Source of the DNA: Clostridiales bacterium
GTDB lineage: Bacteria > Bacillota > Clostridia > Lachnospirales > CAG-274
Direction of reading: 5' to 3'
Assembly: GCA_018371275.1 (NCBI GenBank)
Contig: JAHALF010000015.1
Span: 1 to 39,412 of the forward strand
Length of the DNA: 39,412 bases
Position numbers and translations under genes: made by a program. Shown piece after piece: positions 1 to 7,923 of the stretch. The stretch's first letter is position 1; each line of letters opens with the position of its first letter. The notes under the pieces are model-generated. The model did not search any database. It was not told the DNA's origin and saw only the letters and a list, made by a program, of their open reading frames with translations.

Positions 1-1304
1 TCAAATCTTTCTCTTTGATCTATAGGGTCATTAAGCTCTGAATAAGCATTTGCAAATTCTCTACCTACAATAAAAAGCTCAAATCTTTCTGTATAATCTG
101 GATCTGATGGTTTTCTTTTTGAAAGAGGAGATATATCTACAGGGTGATCTGTTATAAAAGTAGGTTGTATAAGATTATGCTCTACAAATTCATCAAAGAA
201 AAGACTTAATATATCTCCTTTTTGATGGTGATTTTCAAAATGGATATTATGTTTTTTAGCTATTTCTCTAGCTTCTTCAATAGTGTTTATTTCTTTAAAG
301 TCTACATTTGCATATTTTTTAACAGAATCAATCATAGATATTTTTTCAAAAGGCTTAGAAAGGTCTAAATCTGTACCTTGATATGTTATATTTAAAGTAC
401 CTAATACATCTTTTGTAATTGTTTTAATTAAACCTTCTGTTAAATCCATCATATCATTATAGTCTGCATATGCTTGATAAAGTTCCATTAATGTAAATTC
501 TGGGTTATGCTTAATACTCATACCTTCATTTCTAAATACACGTCCTATTTCATATACGTTTTCAAAACCACCAACAATAAGACGTTTTAAAGGAAGTTCT
601 AAAGCTATACGCATATATAAATCTAAGTCTAATGTATTATGATGTGTAACAAAAGGTCTAGCATGAGCACCACCATATATACTTTGTAAAATAGGTGTTT
701 CTACTTCTAAAAAGTTTTTATTATCAAGATAATTTCTCATACTTTTTATAATTTGAGAACGTTTAAGGAATGTATCTTTTACTTCAGGATTAACAATTAA
801 ATCTACATAACGTTGACGATATCTAAGATCTTGGTCTTTAAGTCCATGAAATTTTTCAGGTAAAATTTGTAAACTTTTTGAAAGTAATTTAACACTATGT
901 GCTTTTATAGATATTTCTTCTTTTTGAGTTTTGAATACGATACCTTTTATTGAAACTATATCACCTATGTCAAATTTTTTAAATTCTGCATAGTCTTCTT
1001 CACCAATTTCATTTTTGCTAACATAGCTTTGAATTTTACCATCTCTATCTTGTATATCACAAAAAGATGCTTTACCCATAACACGTTTACTCATTATACG
1101 GCCAGCTACAGCAACTTCTTTTTGCTCAAATTCTTCAAAATTATCTTTAATTTCTTTACTATGATGAGTAACTTCTGCTTTTGTAACTTCAAATGGGTCT
1201 TTACCTTTTTCTTTAAGCTCGTTTAATTTATCATGTCTTATTTGCAAAAGTTCATTCAGTTGTTGTGGATTTTCTAATATTTGATTTTCATTTGTATTTT
1301 CCAT
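1..1304 (-). CDS. lysS: Lysine--tRNA ligase, class II (3' end outside window)
   Basis: Charges tRNA-Lys with lysine in the cytoplasm. About 434 codons are present. The C-terminal part, including class II motif 3, lies beyond position 1. The start at 1304 reads MENTNENQ and has an AGGAGG SD at 1310-1315, which overlaps the stop of greA. Visible in order are the N-terminal OB-fold anticodon-binding domain (VAGRIMSKRVMGKASFCDIQ), the RYRQRYVDLI segment and motif 2 (FRNEGMSIKHNPEFTLMEL), all characteristic of bacterial LysRS. It sits 9 bp downstream of greA on the same strand, so the two are almost certainly cotranscribed; greA-lysS is a common pairing in Firmicutes. Truncation is only by the window edge. 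Confidence 0.97.
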   Translation of the reverse strand, partial: MENTNENQILENPQQLNELLQIRHDKLNELKEKGKDPFEVTKAEVTHHSKEIKDNFEEFEQKEVAVAGRIMSKRVMGKASFCDIQDRDGKIQSYVSKNEIGEEDYAEFKKFDIGDIVSIKGIVFKTQKEEISIKAHSVKLLSKSLQILPEKFHGLKDQDLRYRQRYVDLIVNPEVKDTFLKRSQIIKSMRNYLDNKNFLEVETPILQSIYGGAHARPFVTHHNTLDLDLYMRIALELPLKRLIVGGFENVYEIGRVFRNEGMSIKHNPEFTLMELYQAYADYNDMMDLTEGLIKTITKDVLGTLNITYQGTDLDLSKPFEKISMIDSVKKYANVDFKEINTIEEAREIAKKHNIHFENHHQKGDILSLFFDEFVEHNLIQPTFITDHPVDISPLSKRKPSDPDYTERFELFIVGREFANAYSELNDPIDQRERF

Positions 1305-1313
1305 AAAACCCTC

Positions 1314-1787
1314 CTAATTTATTTCCAATATTTTTAAATTAATAGTACCATCTGGTGTATCAACTTCAACAATATCTCCAACCTTGTGTCCTATAATAGC
1401 TGAACCAATAGGAGATTCATTTGAGATTTTACCATTAAATGGGTCAGCTTCTGCTGAACCTACAATTGTATATTCTATCTCTTCTTCAAACTCTGAATCA
1501 AAAAGCTTTATTGTATTACCAATACTTACTGTATCTGTTACATTGCCAGAATCTATAACTTCTGCATTTCTTAACATATTTTCTATTGTTACTATTCTAG
1601 CTTCTATTTCTGCTTGTTCTTCTTTAGCAGCATCGTATTCAGCATTTTCTGATAAATCACCTTGACCTCTAGCTTCTTTAATTTTTGCTGCAACATCTTT
1701 TCTTCTAACAACTTTTAATTCTTGTAATTCTTTTTCTAAATTTTCAAGACCTTCGTGAGTTAAAATTATTTTTTTACTTTCATTCAT
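1314..1787 (-). CDS. greA: Transcription elongation factor GreA
   Basis: Binds the RNA polymerase secondary channel and stimulates cleavage of backtracked transcripts. The 157 residues match the usual GreA length. The N-terminal half is a predicted coiled-coil hairpin (LENLEKELQELKVVRRKDVA, then the GQGDLSENAEYDAAKEEQ signature with its acidic tip). The C-terminal half is the FKBP-like domain, with SPIGSAIIGHKVGDIVEV near residues 124-141. The start has an AAGGAG SD 11-16 bases upstream. It is the first gene of the greA-lysS unit and has a consensus promoter at 1849-1877. Confidence 0.98.
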   Translation of the reverse strand: MNESKKIILTHEGLENLEKELQELKVVRRKDVAAKIKEARGQGDLSENAEYDAAKEEQAEIEARIVTIENMLRNAEVIDSGNVTDTVSIGNTIKLFDSEFEEEIEYTIVGSAEADPFNGKISNESPIGSAIIGHKVGDIVEVDTPDGTINLKILEIN

Positions 1788-1848
1788 TTAATGGACACTC
1801 CTTAATAAATTTATATAAAATATATAATCAACCTAGTATATCCTTAAA

Positions 1849-1877
1849 ATTATAAAACAACTAAAAAATATTGTCAA
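1849..1877 (-). promoter_or_regulatory. Sigma-A promoter for greA-lysS
   Basis: On the minus strand TTGACA (1872-1877) is followed after 17 bp by TATAAT (1849-1854). Both hexamers are perfect consensus. The expected transcript start near 1842 leaves a leader of about 55 nt before greA. Confidence 0.85.
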
Positions 1878-1941
1878 GAATTTTAAGATAAAAGATAAAT
1901 ATATTAAAATATAGTATATTTACCTTAATATTATATTTATC

Positions 1942-1976
1942 TAGACTTGTATAAAATACTATGTTAAAATAGTATA
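1942..1976 (+). promoter_or_regulatory. Probable promoter of the DUF1385-prmC-prfA operon with an overlapping inverted repeat
   Basis: TAGACT (1942-1947) and TAAAAT (1965-1970) are separated by 17 bp. A perfect 7-bp inverted repeat, ATACTAT (1956-1962) and ATAGTAT (1969-1975) with a 6-bp spacer, straddles the -10 element. It could be an operator, or chance symmetry in AT-rich DNA. A second reading, TTGTAT (1948-1953) with TAGTAT (1971-1976), is also possible. Confidence 0.5.
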
Positions 1977-2008
1977 GATTATTATTAAATTTTATAGAGG
2001 TGATATTA

Positions 2009-2965
2009 TTGTCAGATAAAAAATGTGAAATAATAGCTAAATCTATTGGTGGACAAGCAGTTATAGAAGGTGTTATGATGCGTGGAAAATCTGTTTATTG
2101 TATGGCTGTTAGAAATGTTAATACAAAAGAGATTTCTATTGAAAAAGATAAAGTTAAGTCTTTAGGAAATAAGTCTAAAATTTTAAAGATGCCTTTTATA
2201 AGGGGAATAGCCAGCTTTATAGATAGTTTAGTTTTAGGTATGAAAATAATAATGAAGTCTGCCACATTATCTGGGATAGACCAAGAGGAAGAAAGTGAGA
2301 AAAAAAGTAAGTTAGATATATGGCTTGAAAATAAGTTTGGAGAAAAGCTTACAGATTATATTATATATTTTAGTGTATTTATATCCATTATATTGTCTAT
2401 TGTTATTTTTATGGTTTTGCCTGTTTGGATAAGCAGCTTTATTGCTAGATTTTTTAGCATTAGTCTTAGTGGTATTGGTGTTATAGAGGGGTTAGTTAGG
2501 ATATTAATATTTTTAGGATATATTTTATTAATATCTAAAATGAAAGATGTTCAAAGACTTTTTAAATATCATGGAGCAGAGCATAAGACTATAAATTGTT
2601 TTGAAAGTGGAGATGAGCTTACAATAGAAAATGTAAAAAACCATACAAGACTTCATAAAAGATGTGGTACAAGTTTTTTAATTATTGTAATGATTGTTAG
2701 TATGATTGTATTTATGTTTTTAAGAACAGATAATGTAACTACTAGAGTTTTATCAAGAATTATATTAGTTCCACTGATTGCTGGTATAAGCTATGAAATA
2801 ATAAAATTAGCAGGTAGATGTGATAATATTTTTGTAAAAATAATTAGTGCACCAGGTATGGCTTTACAAAAAGTTACAACAAAAGAACCAGAAGATGATA
2901 TGATAGAAACAGCTATTTTATCATTAAAAGGTGTTTTAGAAGAAGAAGGAAATTGTAATGAGTAA
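2009..2965 (+). CDS. DUF1385 family membrane protein (YqhQ-like)
   Basis: A 318-residue membrane protein of the DUF1385/YqhQ family, whose biochemical function is not established as far as I know. Family motifs are clear: IGGQAVIEGVMMRG near the N terminus and YHGAEHKTINCFE, with conserved His and Glu, near residue 190; the latter has prompted suggestions of metal binding. Hydrophobic segments lie near residues 120-145, 155-175, 220-240 and 250-270. The start is chosen at TTG 2009 because the SD AGAGGTGAT (1996-2004) is correctly spaced for it; GTG at 2000 lies inside the SD. The gene overlaps prmC by 8 bp, and clostridial genomes often place it directly before prmC-prfA. Confidence 0.85.
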   Translation: MSDKKCEIIAKSIGGQAVIEGVMMRGKSVYCMAVRNVNTKEISIEKDKVKSLGNKSKILKMPFIRGIASFIDSLVLGMKIIMKSATLSGIDQEEESEKKSKLDIWLENKFGEKLTDYIIYFSVFISIILSIVIFMVLPVWISSFIARFFSISLSGIGVIEGLVRILIFLGYILLISKMKDVQRLFKYHGAEHKTINCFESGDELTIENVKNHTRLHKRCGTSFLIIVMIVSMIVFMFLRTDNVTTRVLSRIILVPLIAGISYEIIKLAGRCDNIFVKIISAPGMALQKVTTKEPEDDMIETAILSLKGVLEEEGNCNE

Positions 2966-3800
2966 AAAAATAAAGGATATATTAATAGAGTATAAAAAAA
3001 TATTAAAAGAACATAACTTTGATACTTATTCTTTAGATGTAGAAGTTTTATTGATGAATGCTATAAATTTTAGTAAAACACAACTTTATTTAAAATTAGA
3101 TTATATATTAAAAGCTGAAGAATTTAAAAGATTTGAAGAATTTTTTAATAGACGACTTAAAAATGAGCCCATTGCTTATATACTTGGTAAGTGTGAATTT
3201 ATGGCTATGGATTTTTTATTAAATAATCATACTCTTATACCAAGGCCGGATACAGAAATTTTAGTAGAAAAAGCAATAGAAATTATAAACCAAAATAATT
3301 TTAAAAATGTAATAGATATAGGTACAGGAAGTGGTGCAATAGCTATATCTTTAGCTAAATATTGCAACATTAGTATAGATGCAATAGACATAAGTCTTAA
3401 GGCATTAGAAATAGCTAAAGAAAATGCCAAACTAAATAATGTTAAAAATGTTAATTTTATACAAAGTAATATTTTTGAAAATATAAATAATAGATATGAT
3501 ATGATTGTATCTAATCCACCTTATATAAAAACAAAAGTTATAGAAAATTTAGAATCAAATGTAAAAGATTATGAGCCTATATTAGCTTTAGATGGCGGAG
3601 AAAATGGACTTATATTTTATGAAGAAATAACTAATAATGCTTGCAAATATCTTAATAAAAATGGGTATTTAATATTTGAAATAGGATATGATCAAGCAGA
3701 AGAAGTTGAAAAAATTATGGAAAAAAACAATTTTTATAACATAAAAGTACTAAAAGATTTATCTGGACTTGACAGAGTTATACTTGGAAATATAAAATAA
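2958..3800 (+). CDS. prmC: Peptide chain release factor N5-glutamine methyltransferase PrmC
   Basis: Methylates the Gln of the GGQ motif in release factors 1 and 2 using S-adenosylmethionine. The 280 residues fit the family. An N-terminal helical substrate-binding domain covers roughly residues 1-85. The Rossmann methyltransferase domain follows, with the SAM-binding motif DIGTGSGAIAISLAK near 121-135 and the catalytic NPPY motif (IVSNPPYIK) near 185-193. The ATG start overlaps the end of the upstream gene and uses a GAAGGAAA SD. The substrate gene prfA follows 33 bp downstream, an arrangement that supports the assignment. Confidence 0.95.
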   Translation: MSKKIKDILIEYKKILKEHNFDTYSLDVEVLLMNAINFSKTQLYLKLDYILKAEEFKRFEEFFNRRLKNEPIAYILGKCEFMAMDFLLNNHTLIPRPDTEILVEKAIEIINQNNFKNVIDIGTGSGAIAISLAKYCNISIDAIDISLKALEIAKENAKLNNVKNVNFIQSNIFENINNRYDMIVSNPPYIKTKVIENLESNVKDYEPILALDGGENGLIFYEEITNNACKYLNKNGYLIFEIGYDQAEEVEKIMEKNNFYNIKVLKDLSGLDRVILGNIK

Positions 3801-3833
3801 AATGGATACAGGGATAAAATTAGGAGGTAAATA

Positions 3834-4907
3834 ATGTTTGATAAATTAATAGACTTAGAAAGAAGATATATTGAGCTTTCAGACAAAATAAATGACCCAG
3901 AAATAATAAGTAACAATGAAGAATGGCGTAAACTTATGAAAGAGCATAGTGATATTAGCCCTATTGTTAATAAATATAAAGAATATGAACAAACAAAACA
4001 GGCTATTGAAGATGCAAAAGAAATGCTTAATGAAAGTGATGAAGAAATGCGTCAACTTGCAAAAGAGGAACTTAATGAAAATACAGAAAAATTAGAGGAA
4101 ATAAAAGAAGAATTAAAAATTCTTTTAATACCTAAGGACCCTAATGATGATAAAAATGTTATTGTTGAGATAAGAGGTGGAGCTGGTGGAGATGAAGCAA
4201 ATATCTTTGCTGGGGACTTATATAGAATGTACAGTCGTTATGCTGAAAGAAGAAGATGGAAAACAGAAATAATGAGTTCTACACCTAGTGATATGGGTGG
4301 ATTTAAAGAAATATCTTTTATGATTATGGGGCAAGGTGCTTATTCTAGACTTAAATATGAAAGTGGTGTTCACAGAGTACAAAGAGTGCCAGATACAGAA
4401 TCTAGCGGAAGAATACACACATCTACTGTTACTGTAGCTGTTTTACCAGAAGTTGAAGATATAGACTTTAAGCTTGACTTAAATGATGTTCGTATAGATG
4501 TATTTAGAGCATCTGGTAATGGGGGACAATGTGTTAATACAACTGATTCTGCTGTACGTGCTACACATTTGCCAACAGGTATTGTAGTGTCTTGTCAAGA
4601 TGAAAAAAGCCAACTTAAAAATAAAGAAAAAGCTTTAAAAGTACTTGCTAGTAGGCTTTATGATATGGAGCTTGAAAAACAGCACGCAGAGTTATCTGCT
4701 GAAAGAAAAAGTCAAGTAGGTCGTGGTAATAGAAATGAGAGAATAAGAACATATAATTTTCCACAAGGACGTGTTACAGACCATAGAGTAGGACTTACAT
4801 TACACCGTTTAGATTCTATTATAGATGGTGATTTAGATGAAATAATGGATACGCTTATTACTACTGAACAAGCTGAAAAATTAAAAGAAGGTAGCGAAAA
4901 TATGTAG
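3834..4907 (+). CDS. prfA: Peptide chain release factor 1
   Basis: Recognises UAA and UAG stop codons and triggers peptide release on the ribosome. The 357 residues match RF1. The GGQ catalytic loop is at residues 230-232 (ASGNGGQCVNTTDSAVR); its Gln is the PrmC target. The codon-recognition PxT-type motif appears in HRVQRVPDTESSGRIHTST. RF1 rather than RF2 is supported by this motif and by an uninterrupted frame with no RF2-type programmed frameshift. The SD AGGAGGT ends 6 bases before the ATG. It lies in the operon with prmC. Confidence 0.97.
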   Translation: MFDKLIDLERRYIELSDKINDPEIISNNEEWRKLMKEHSDISPIVNKYKEYEQTKQAIEDAKEMLNESDEEMRQLAKEELNENTEKLEEIKEELKILLIPKDPNDDKNVIVEIRGGAGGDEANIFAGDLYRMYSRYAERRRWKTEIMSSTPSDMGGFKEISFMIMGQGAYSRLKYESGVHRVQRVPDTESSGRIHTSTVTVAVLPEVEDIDFKLDLNDVRIDVFRASGNGGQCVNTTDSAVRATHLPTGIVVSCQDEKSQLKNKEKALKVLASRLYDMELEKQHAELSAERKSQVGRGNRNERIRTYNFPQGRVTDHRVGLTLHRLDSIIDGDLDEIMDTLITTEQAEKLKEGSENM

Positions 4908-4932
4908 CATATAAAATAAAAGGACTGGTAAA

Positions 4933-5862
4933 ATGTTTTTGGAAAAACAAGAAATTTATTATACATCATCTGATAGACAAACTAAAGTTTATGCTAGTTT
5001 TTGGGTACCAGATAAACCTAAAATGTTATTGCAAATAGCACATGGAATGGTAGAGCACATTGGAAGATATGAAGATTTTGCAAAGTTTTTAAATGATTAT
5101 GGAATTATTGTTTTTGGAAATGATCATTTAGGACATGGGAATACAGCTAGTAATGAAGAAGACTTTGGATATTTTTCAGATAAAAATGGAGATAAAAATA
5201 TAATTGAAGATATGTATCTACTAACTAAAATCGCAAAAGAAAAATATACAGAGTTACCATTTGCTTTTTTAGGGCATAGTATGGGTTCGTTTTTATTAAG
5301 AGCTTATTTATGTAAATATGGAAAAGAGATTGATGCAGCCATTATTATGGGAACAGGTGATGAAAAAAGTTTAGCAGTTAAAGGGGAAATTTCTTTGCTT
5401 GAAAAAATTGCTACAAGAAAAGGTTGGCATTATAGAAGTAAAGTAATAGATATGTTAGCATTTGGAGGATTTAATAGGGAGTTTGGAAGTAAAAATGGAA
5501 AAGAATGGCTTACAAGAAATGAAGAAGAAGTAAATAAATATATAAATGATCCTAAATGTAATTTTGTATTTACCCTAAATGCTTATTATAATCTTTTAAA
5601 GGTAATATATACTTTAACCAAAAATGAAAATTTAAAAAATATGCCTAAAGATTTACCTATTTTGTTTGTTTCTGGAGATAAAGACCCGGTTGGAGATTTT
5701 GGCAATAAAGTTTTAGAAGTTTATAAAAAATTCAAAAGTGTAGGTATGGAAAATGTTGAATGTAAACTTTATAAAGATTATAGACATGAAATTTTAAATG
5801 AAATAGGTAAACAAGTTGTTTATAATGATATTTTAAATTGGCTTGAAAAATATATAAAGTAA
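4933..5862 (+). CDS. Alpha/beta hydrolase, monoacylglycerol lipase/lysophospholipase-like (serine aminopeptidase S33 fold)
   Basis: A 309-residue soluble hydrolase. The nucleophile elbow GHSMG places the catalytic Ser at 116. The likely acid is Asp251 (SGDKDPVGD) and the base His285 (YKDYRHEILNE). The oxyanion-hole segment IAHGMVEHIGRY lies near residues 35-46 and NDHLGHG near 63-69. This pattern is typical of the PldB / monoglyceride lipase group, so an ester of a lysophospholipid or monoacylglycerol is a plausible substrate, though the substrate is not defined by sequence. No signal peptide is visible. It begins 25 bp after prfA with an AAAGGA SD and may be cotranscribed. No terminator was seen after it. 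Confidence 0.85.
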   Translation: MFLEKQEIYYTSSDRQTKVYASFWVPDKPKMLLQIAHGMVEHIGRYEDFAKFLNDYGIIVFGNDHLGHGNTASNEEDFGYFSDKNGDKNIIEDMYLLTKIAKEKYTELPFAFLGHSMGSFLLRAYLCKYGKEIDAAIIMGTGDEKSLAVKGEISLLEKIATRKGWHYRSKVIDMLAFGGFNREFGSKNGKEWLTRNEEEVNKYINDPKCNFVFTLNAYYNLLKVIYTLTKNENLKNMPKDLPILFVSGDKDPVGDFGNKVLEVYKKFKSVGMENVECKLYKDYRHEILNEIGKQVVYNDILNWLEKYIK

Positions 5863-5922
5863 AAAATATAATTTATAAAATAAACGATAAGAATAAAATG
5901 TACAAATACAAATAAAAAATAC

Positions 5923-5951
5923 TTGCAATATTAAAAATACTATGATATAAT
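5923..5951 (+). promoter_or_regulatory. Sigma-A promoter for rpsB
   Basis: TTGCAA (5923-5928), a 17-bp spacer and a perfect TATAAT (5946-5951). The expected start near 5958 gives a leader of about 95 nt before rpsB. Confidence 0.85.
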
Positions 5952-5957
5952 CACATA

Positions 5958-6052
5958 GGAAAAATATAACACACATAGGCTATTTAGTTTAAGGGGTGCT
6001 TTTTAAGTCTTAAACAAGGCTTATGGAGGAATAACCATAGGAGGAAATTAAA
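5958..6052 (+). promoter_or_regulatory. Structured rpsB 5' leader, candidate ribosomal protein S2 autoregulatory element
   Basis: Three helices can be drawn. The outer helix pairs CATAGGC (5974-5980) with GCTTATG (6019-6025, one G-U). The inner helix pairs GTTTAAG (5987-5993) with CTTAAAC (6009-6015). A third, competing helix pairs CTTATGG (6020-6026) with CCATAGG (6035-6041, one U-G), re-using the 3' arm of the outer helix and covering the first three bases of the SD AGGAGG (6039-6044). Its loop holds a second SD-like GGAGGA. The two states are mutually exclusive and would expose or partly mask the SD. S2 autoregulation of rpsB is known in other bacteria; that this RNA does it is inference. 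Confidence 0.5.
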
Positions 6053-6772
6053 ATGGGCGTAATTTCAATGAAACAATTATTAGAAGCAGGGGTACATTTT
6101 GGTCATCAAACTAGACGTTGGAACCCTAAAATGGCAGAATATATTTTCGCAGAAAGAAATGGTATTTATATTATTGACCTTCAAAAAACTGTTAAAAAAG
6201 TAGAAGATGCTTATCAAGCAGTTTTTGATATTGCTAAAGAAGGTGGCGAAGTTTTATTCGTTGGTACTAAAAAACAAGCTCAAGATTCTATCAAAGAAGA
6301 AGCTATTAGATGTGGTATGTACTATGTAAATGAAAGATGGTTAGGTGGTATGCTTACTAACTTTGAAACTATTAAAACTAGAGTTCAAAGATTAAAAGAC
6401 CTTGAGGCTATGATTGAAGATGGCACAATGGATTTATTACCTAAAAAAGAAGTTGCTAAACTTATGCATGAAAAAGAAAAGCTTGATAAAAATATTGGTG
6501 GTATTAAAGAAATGAAAAAAATACCAGAGGTTATTTTCATTGTTGACCCTCGTAAAGAAAGAATAGCTGTTCAAGAAGCACATAACTTAAATATTACTAC
6601 TGTAGGTATAGTTGATACTAACTGTGACCCAGAAGAAATTGACCATGTAATACCTGGTAATGATGATGCTATTAGAGCTGTTAAACTTATTGCTGGTAGA
6701 ATAGCAGATGCTGTTATAGAAGCTAGACAAGGCGAAATTATGACTGAAGTTGCAGAAGAAACTGCAGAATAA
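6053..6772 (+). CDS. rpsB: 30S ribosomal protein S2
   Basis: Binds the back of the 30S head-body junction and is needed for S1 recruitment where S1 exists. The 239 residues begin MGVISMKQLLEAGVHFGHQTRRWNPKM, the S2 family signature, and contain NERWLGGMLTNFETI near residues 93-107 and the second signature PEVIFIVDPRKERIAVQEA. The ATG is preceded by AGGAGG (6039-6044). It is followed by tsf after an intervening terminator-like hairpin, the usual rpsB-tsf arrangement. Confidence 0.98.
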   Translation: MGVISMKQLLEAGVHFGHQTRRWNPKMAEYIFAERNGIYIIDLQKTVKKVEDAYQAVFDIAKEGGEVLFVGTKKQAQDSIKEEAIRCGMYYVNERWLGGMLTNFETIKTRVQRLKDLEAMIEDGTMDLLPKKEVAKLMHEKEKLDKNIGGIKEMKKIPEVIFIVDPRKERIAVQEAHNLNITTVGIVDTNCDPEEIDHVIPGNDDAIRAVKLIAGRIADAVIEARQGEIMTEVAEETAE

Positions 6773-6811
6773 TTTAAAAAGTTAAAATAAATTATTAATA
6801 ATAAAATTTAT

Positions 6812-6840
6812 GCCTAAGCCCTCTTGGGCTAGGCTTTTTT
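6812..6840 (+). terminator. Intercistronic terminator or attenuator between rpsB and tsf
   Basis: GCCTAAGCCC (6812-6821), loop TCTT, GGGCTAGGC (6826-6834) with one bulged A, followed by six T. It is a good intrinsic terminator placed inside a conserved two-gene operon, and no strong promoter is visible in the 20 bases before the tsf SD. Partial read-through is therefore likely, letting S2 and EF-Ts be made in different amounts. Confidence 0.8.
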
Positions 6841-6875
6841 AAAGCAAATAATATAAATTTATGGAGGTAATTAAA

Positions 6876-7814
6876 ATGGCTGTTACTGCTGCTATGATTA
6901 AAGAACTTAGAGAAATAACTGGTGCTGGTATGAGCACTTGTAAAGAAGCATTAGTTGAAACTAATGGTGATATTGAAAAAGCTATTGAGGTATTAAGAGA
7001 AAAGGGACTTGCTACTGCTGCTAAAAAAGCAGGACGTATAGCTGCTGAAGGTGTTAGCTTTGCTCACATTACAGATGATAATAAAGTTGGTGTTTTATTA
7101 GAAGTAAACAGTGAAACAGACTTTGTTGCTAAAAACGAAATTTTCCAAAATTTTGTTAAATCTGTTGCTAAGCAAATAGTTTCTTCTGATGCTACAAATG
7201 TTGAGGCTTTATTAGAGGAAAAATGGAATGAAGATAGTAATGAAACAGTATCTTCTATATTAACTCAAAACATTGCTACAATTGGTGAAAATCTTACTAT
7301 TAGACGTTTTGAAAAAGTTGTAAATAGCGGAAATAGTTTTTTAGTATCTTATATCCATGCAGGTGGTAAAGTAGCTGTTTTAGTTGAATTTGAAACAGAT
7401 TCTAAAGATGAAAAATTAGTAGAGGCTGGTAAAAATGTTGCTATGCAAATTGCAGCTATGAACCCAGAATTTTTAAATAAAGAAGCTGTACCTGCTGATT
7501 TTATCGAAAAAGAAACTAGAATTTTAGCAGAACAAGTTAAAAATGATCCTAAATTTGCTGATAAACCAGAAAAAGTTATTGAAAATACTATTAAAGGTAG
7601 ACTTGACAAAACTTTAAAAGAAAAATGTCTTCTTGAACAAGAATATGTTAAAGCAGAAGAAAAAGAAACTGTTGCTAAATATGTAGAAAAAGTTGCTAAA
7701 GAAATTGGTGCTTCAGTTACTGTTAAAAGTTTTGTTCGTTATGAAACTGGTGATGGTATTGAGAAAAAAGAAGAAAACTTTGCAGAAGAAGTTAACAAAG
7801 CTATGCAAGGTTAA
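6876..7814 (+). CDS. tsf: Translation elongation factor Ts
   Basis: Guanine nucleotide exchange factor for EF-Tu. The start is placed at ATG 6876 (MAVTAAMIKELREITGAGM), because GGAGGT at 6863-6868 is its SD; the in-frame ATG at 6861 lies before the SD. This gives 312 residues. The N-terminal UBA-like domain (residues 1-45) carries the MIKELREITGAGMSTCKEAL signature. The TDFVAKNE exchange motif, which contacts EF-Tu, is near residues 78-85. Two core subdomains follow. A strong terminator comes immediately after the stop codon. Confidence 0.97.
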   Translation: MAVTAAMIKELREITGAGMSTCKEALVETNGDIEKAIEVLREKGLATAAKKAGRIAAEGVSFAHITDDNKVGVLLEVNSETDFVAKNEIFQNFVKSVAKQIVSSDATNVEALLEEKWNEDSNETVSSILTQNIATIGENLTIRRFEKVVNSGNSFLVSYIHAGGKVAVLVEFETDSKDEKLVEAGKNVAMQIAAMNPEFLNKEAVPADFIEKETRILAEQVKNDPKFADKPEKVIENTIKGRLDKTLKEKCLLEQEYVKAEEKETVAKYVEKVAKEIGASVTVKSFVRYETGDGIEKKEENFAEEVNKAMQG

Positions 7815-7826
7815 TATATAGACCTT

Positions 7827-7862
7827 AAAAAATTCCTTAGCAAAAGGCTAAGGAATTTTTTA
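7827..7862 (+). terminator. Intrinsic terminator after tsf
   Basis: AATTCCTTAGC (7831-7841), loop AAAAG, GCTAAGGAATT (7847-7857), extended by flanking A and T tracts. Perfect 11-bp stem. Confidence 0.9.
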
Positions 7863-7923
7863 AAAGCGTTATATAGAATATTTATAATTTTATAAATAGG
7901 TGCACTTAAGAAAGGTAAAATTT

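Noticed and set aside
4521..4532. Cys directly after the RF1 GGQ motif (GGQC rather than GGQH)
   Set aside because: The GGQ itself is intact and this following position varies between bacterial release factors; I believe Cys here is common in Clostridia.
6861..6878. ATG 6861 as the tsf start
   Set aside because: GGAGGT lies between it and ATG 6876, and only the latter gives the standard EF-Ts N terminus.
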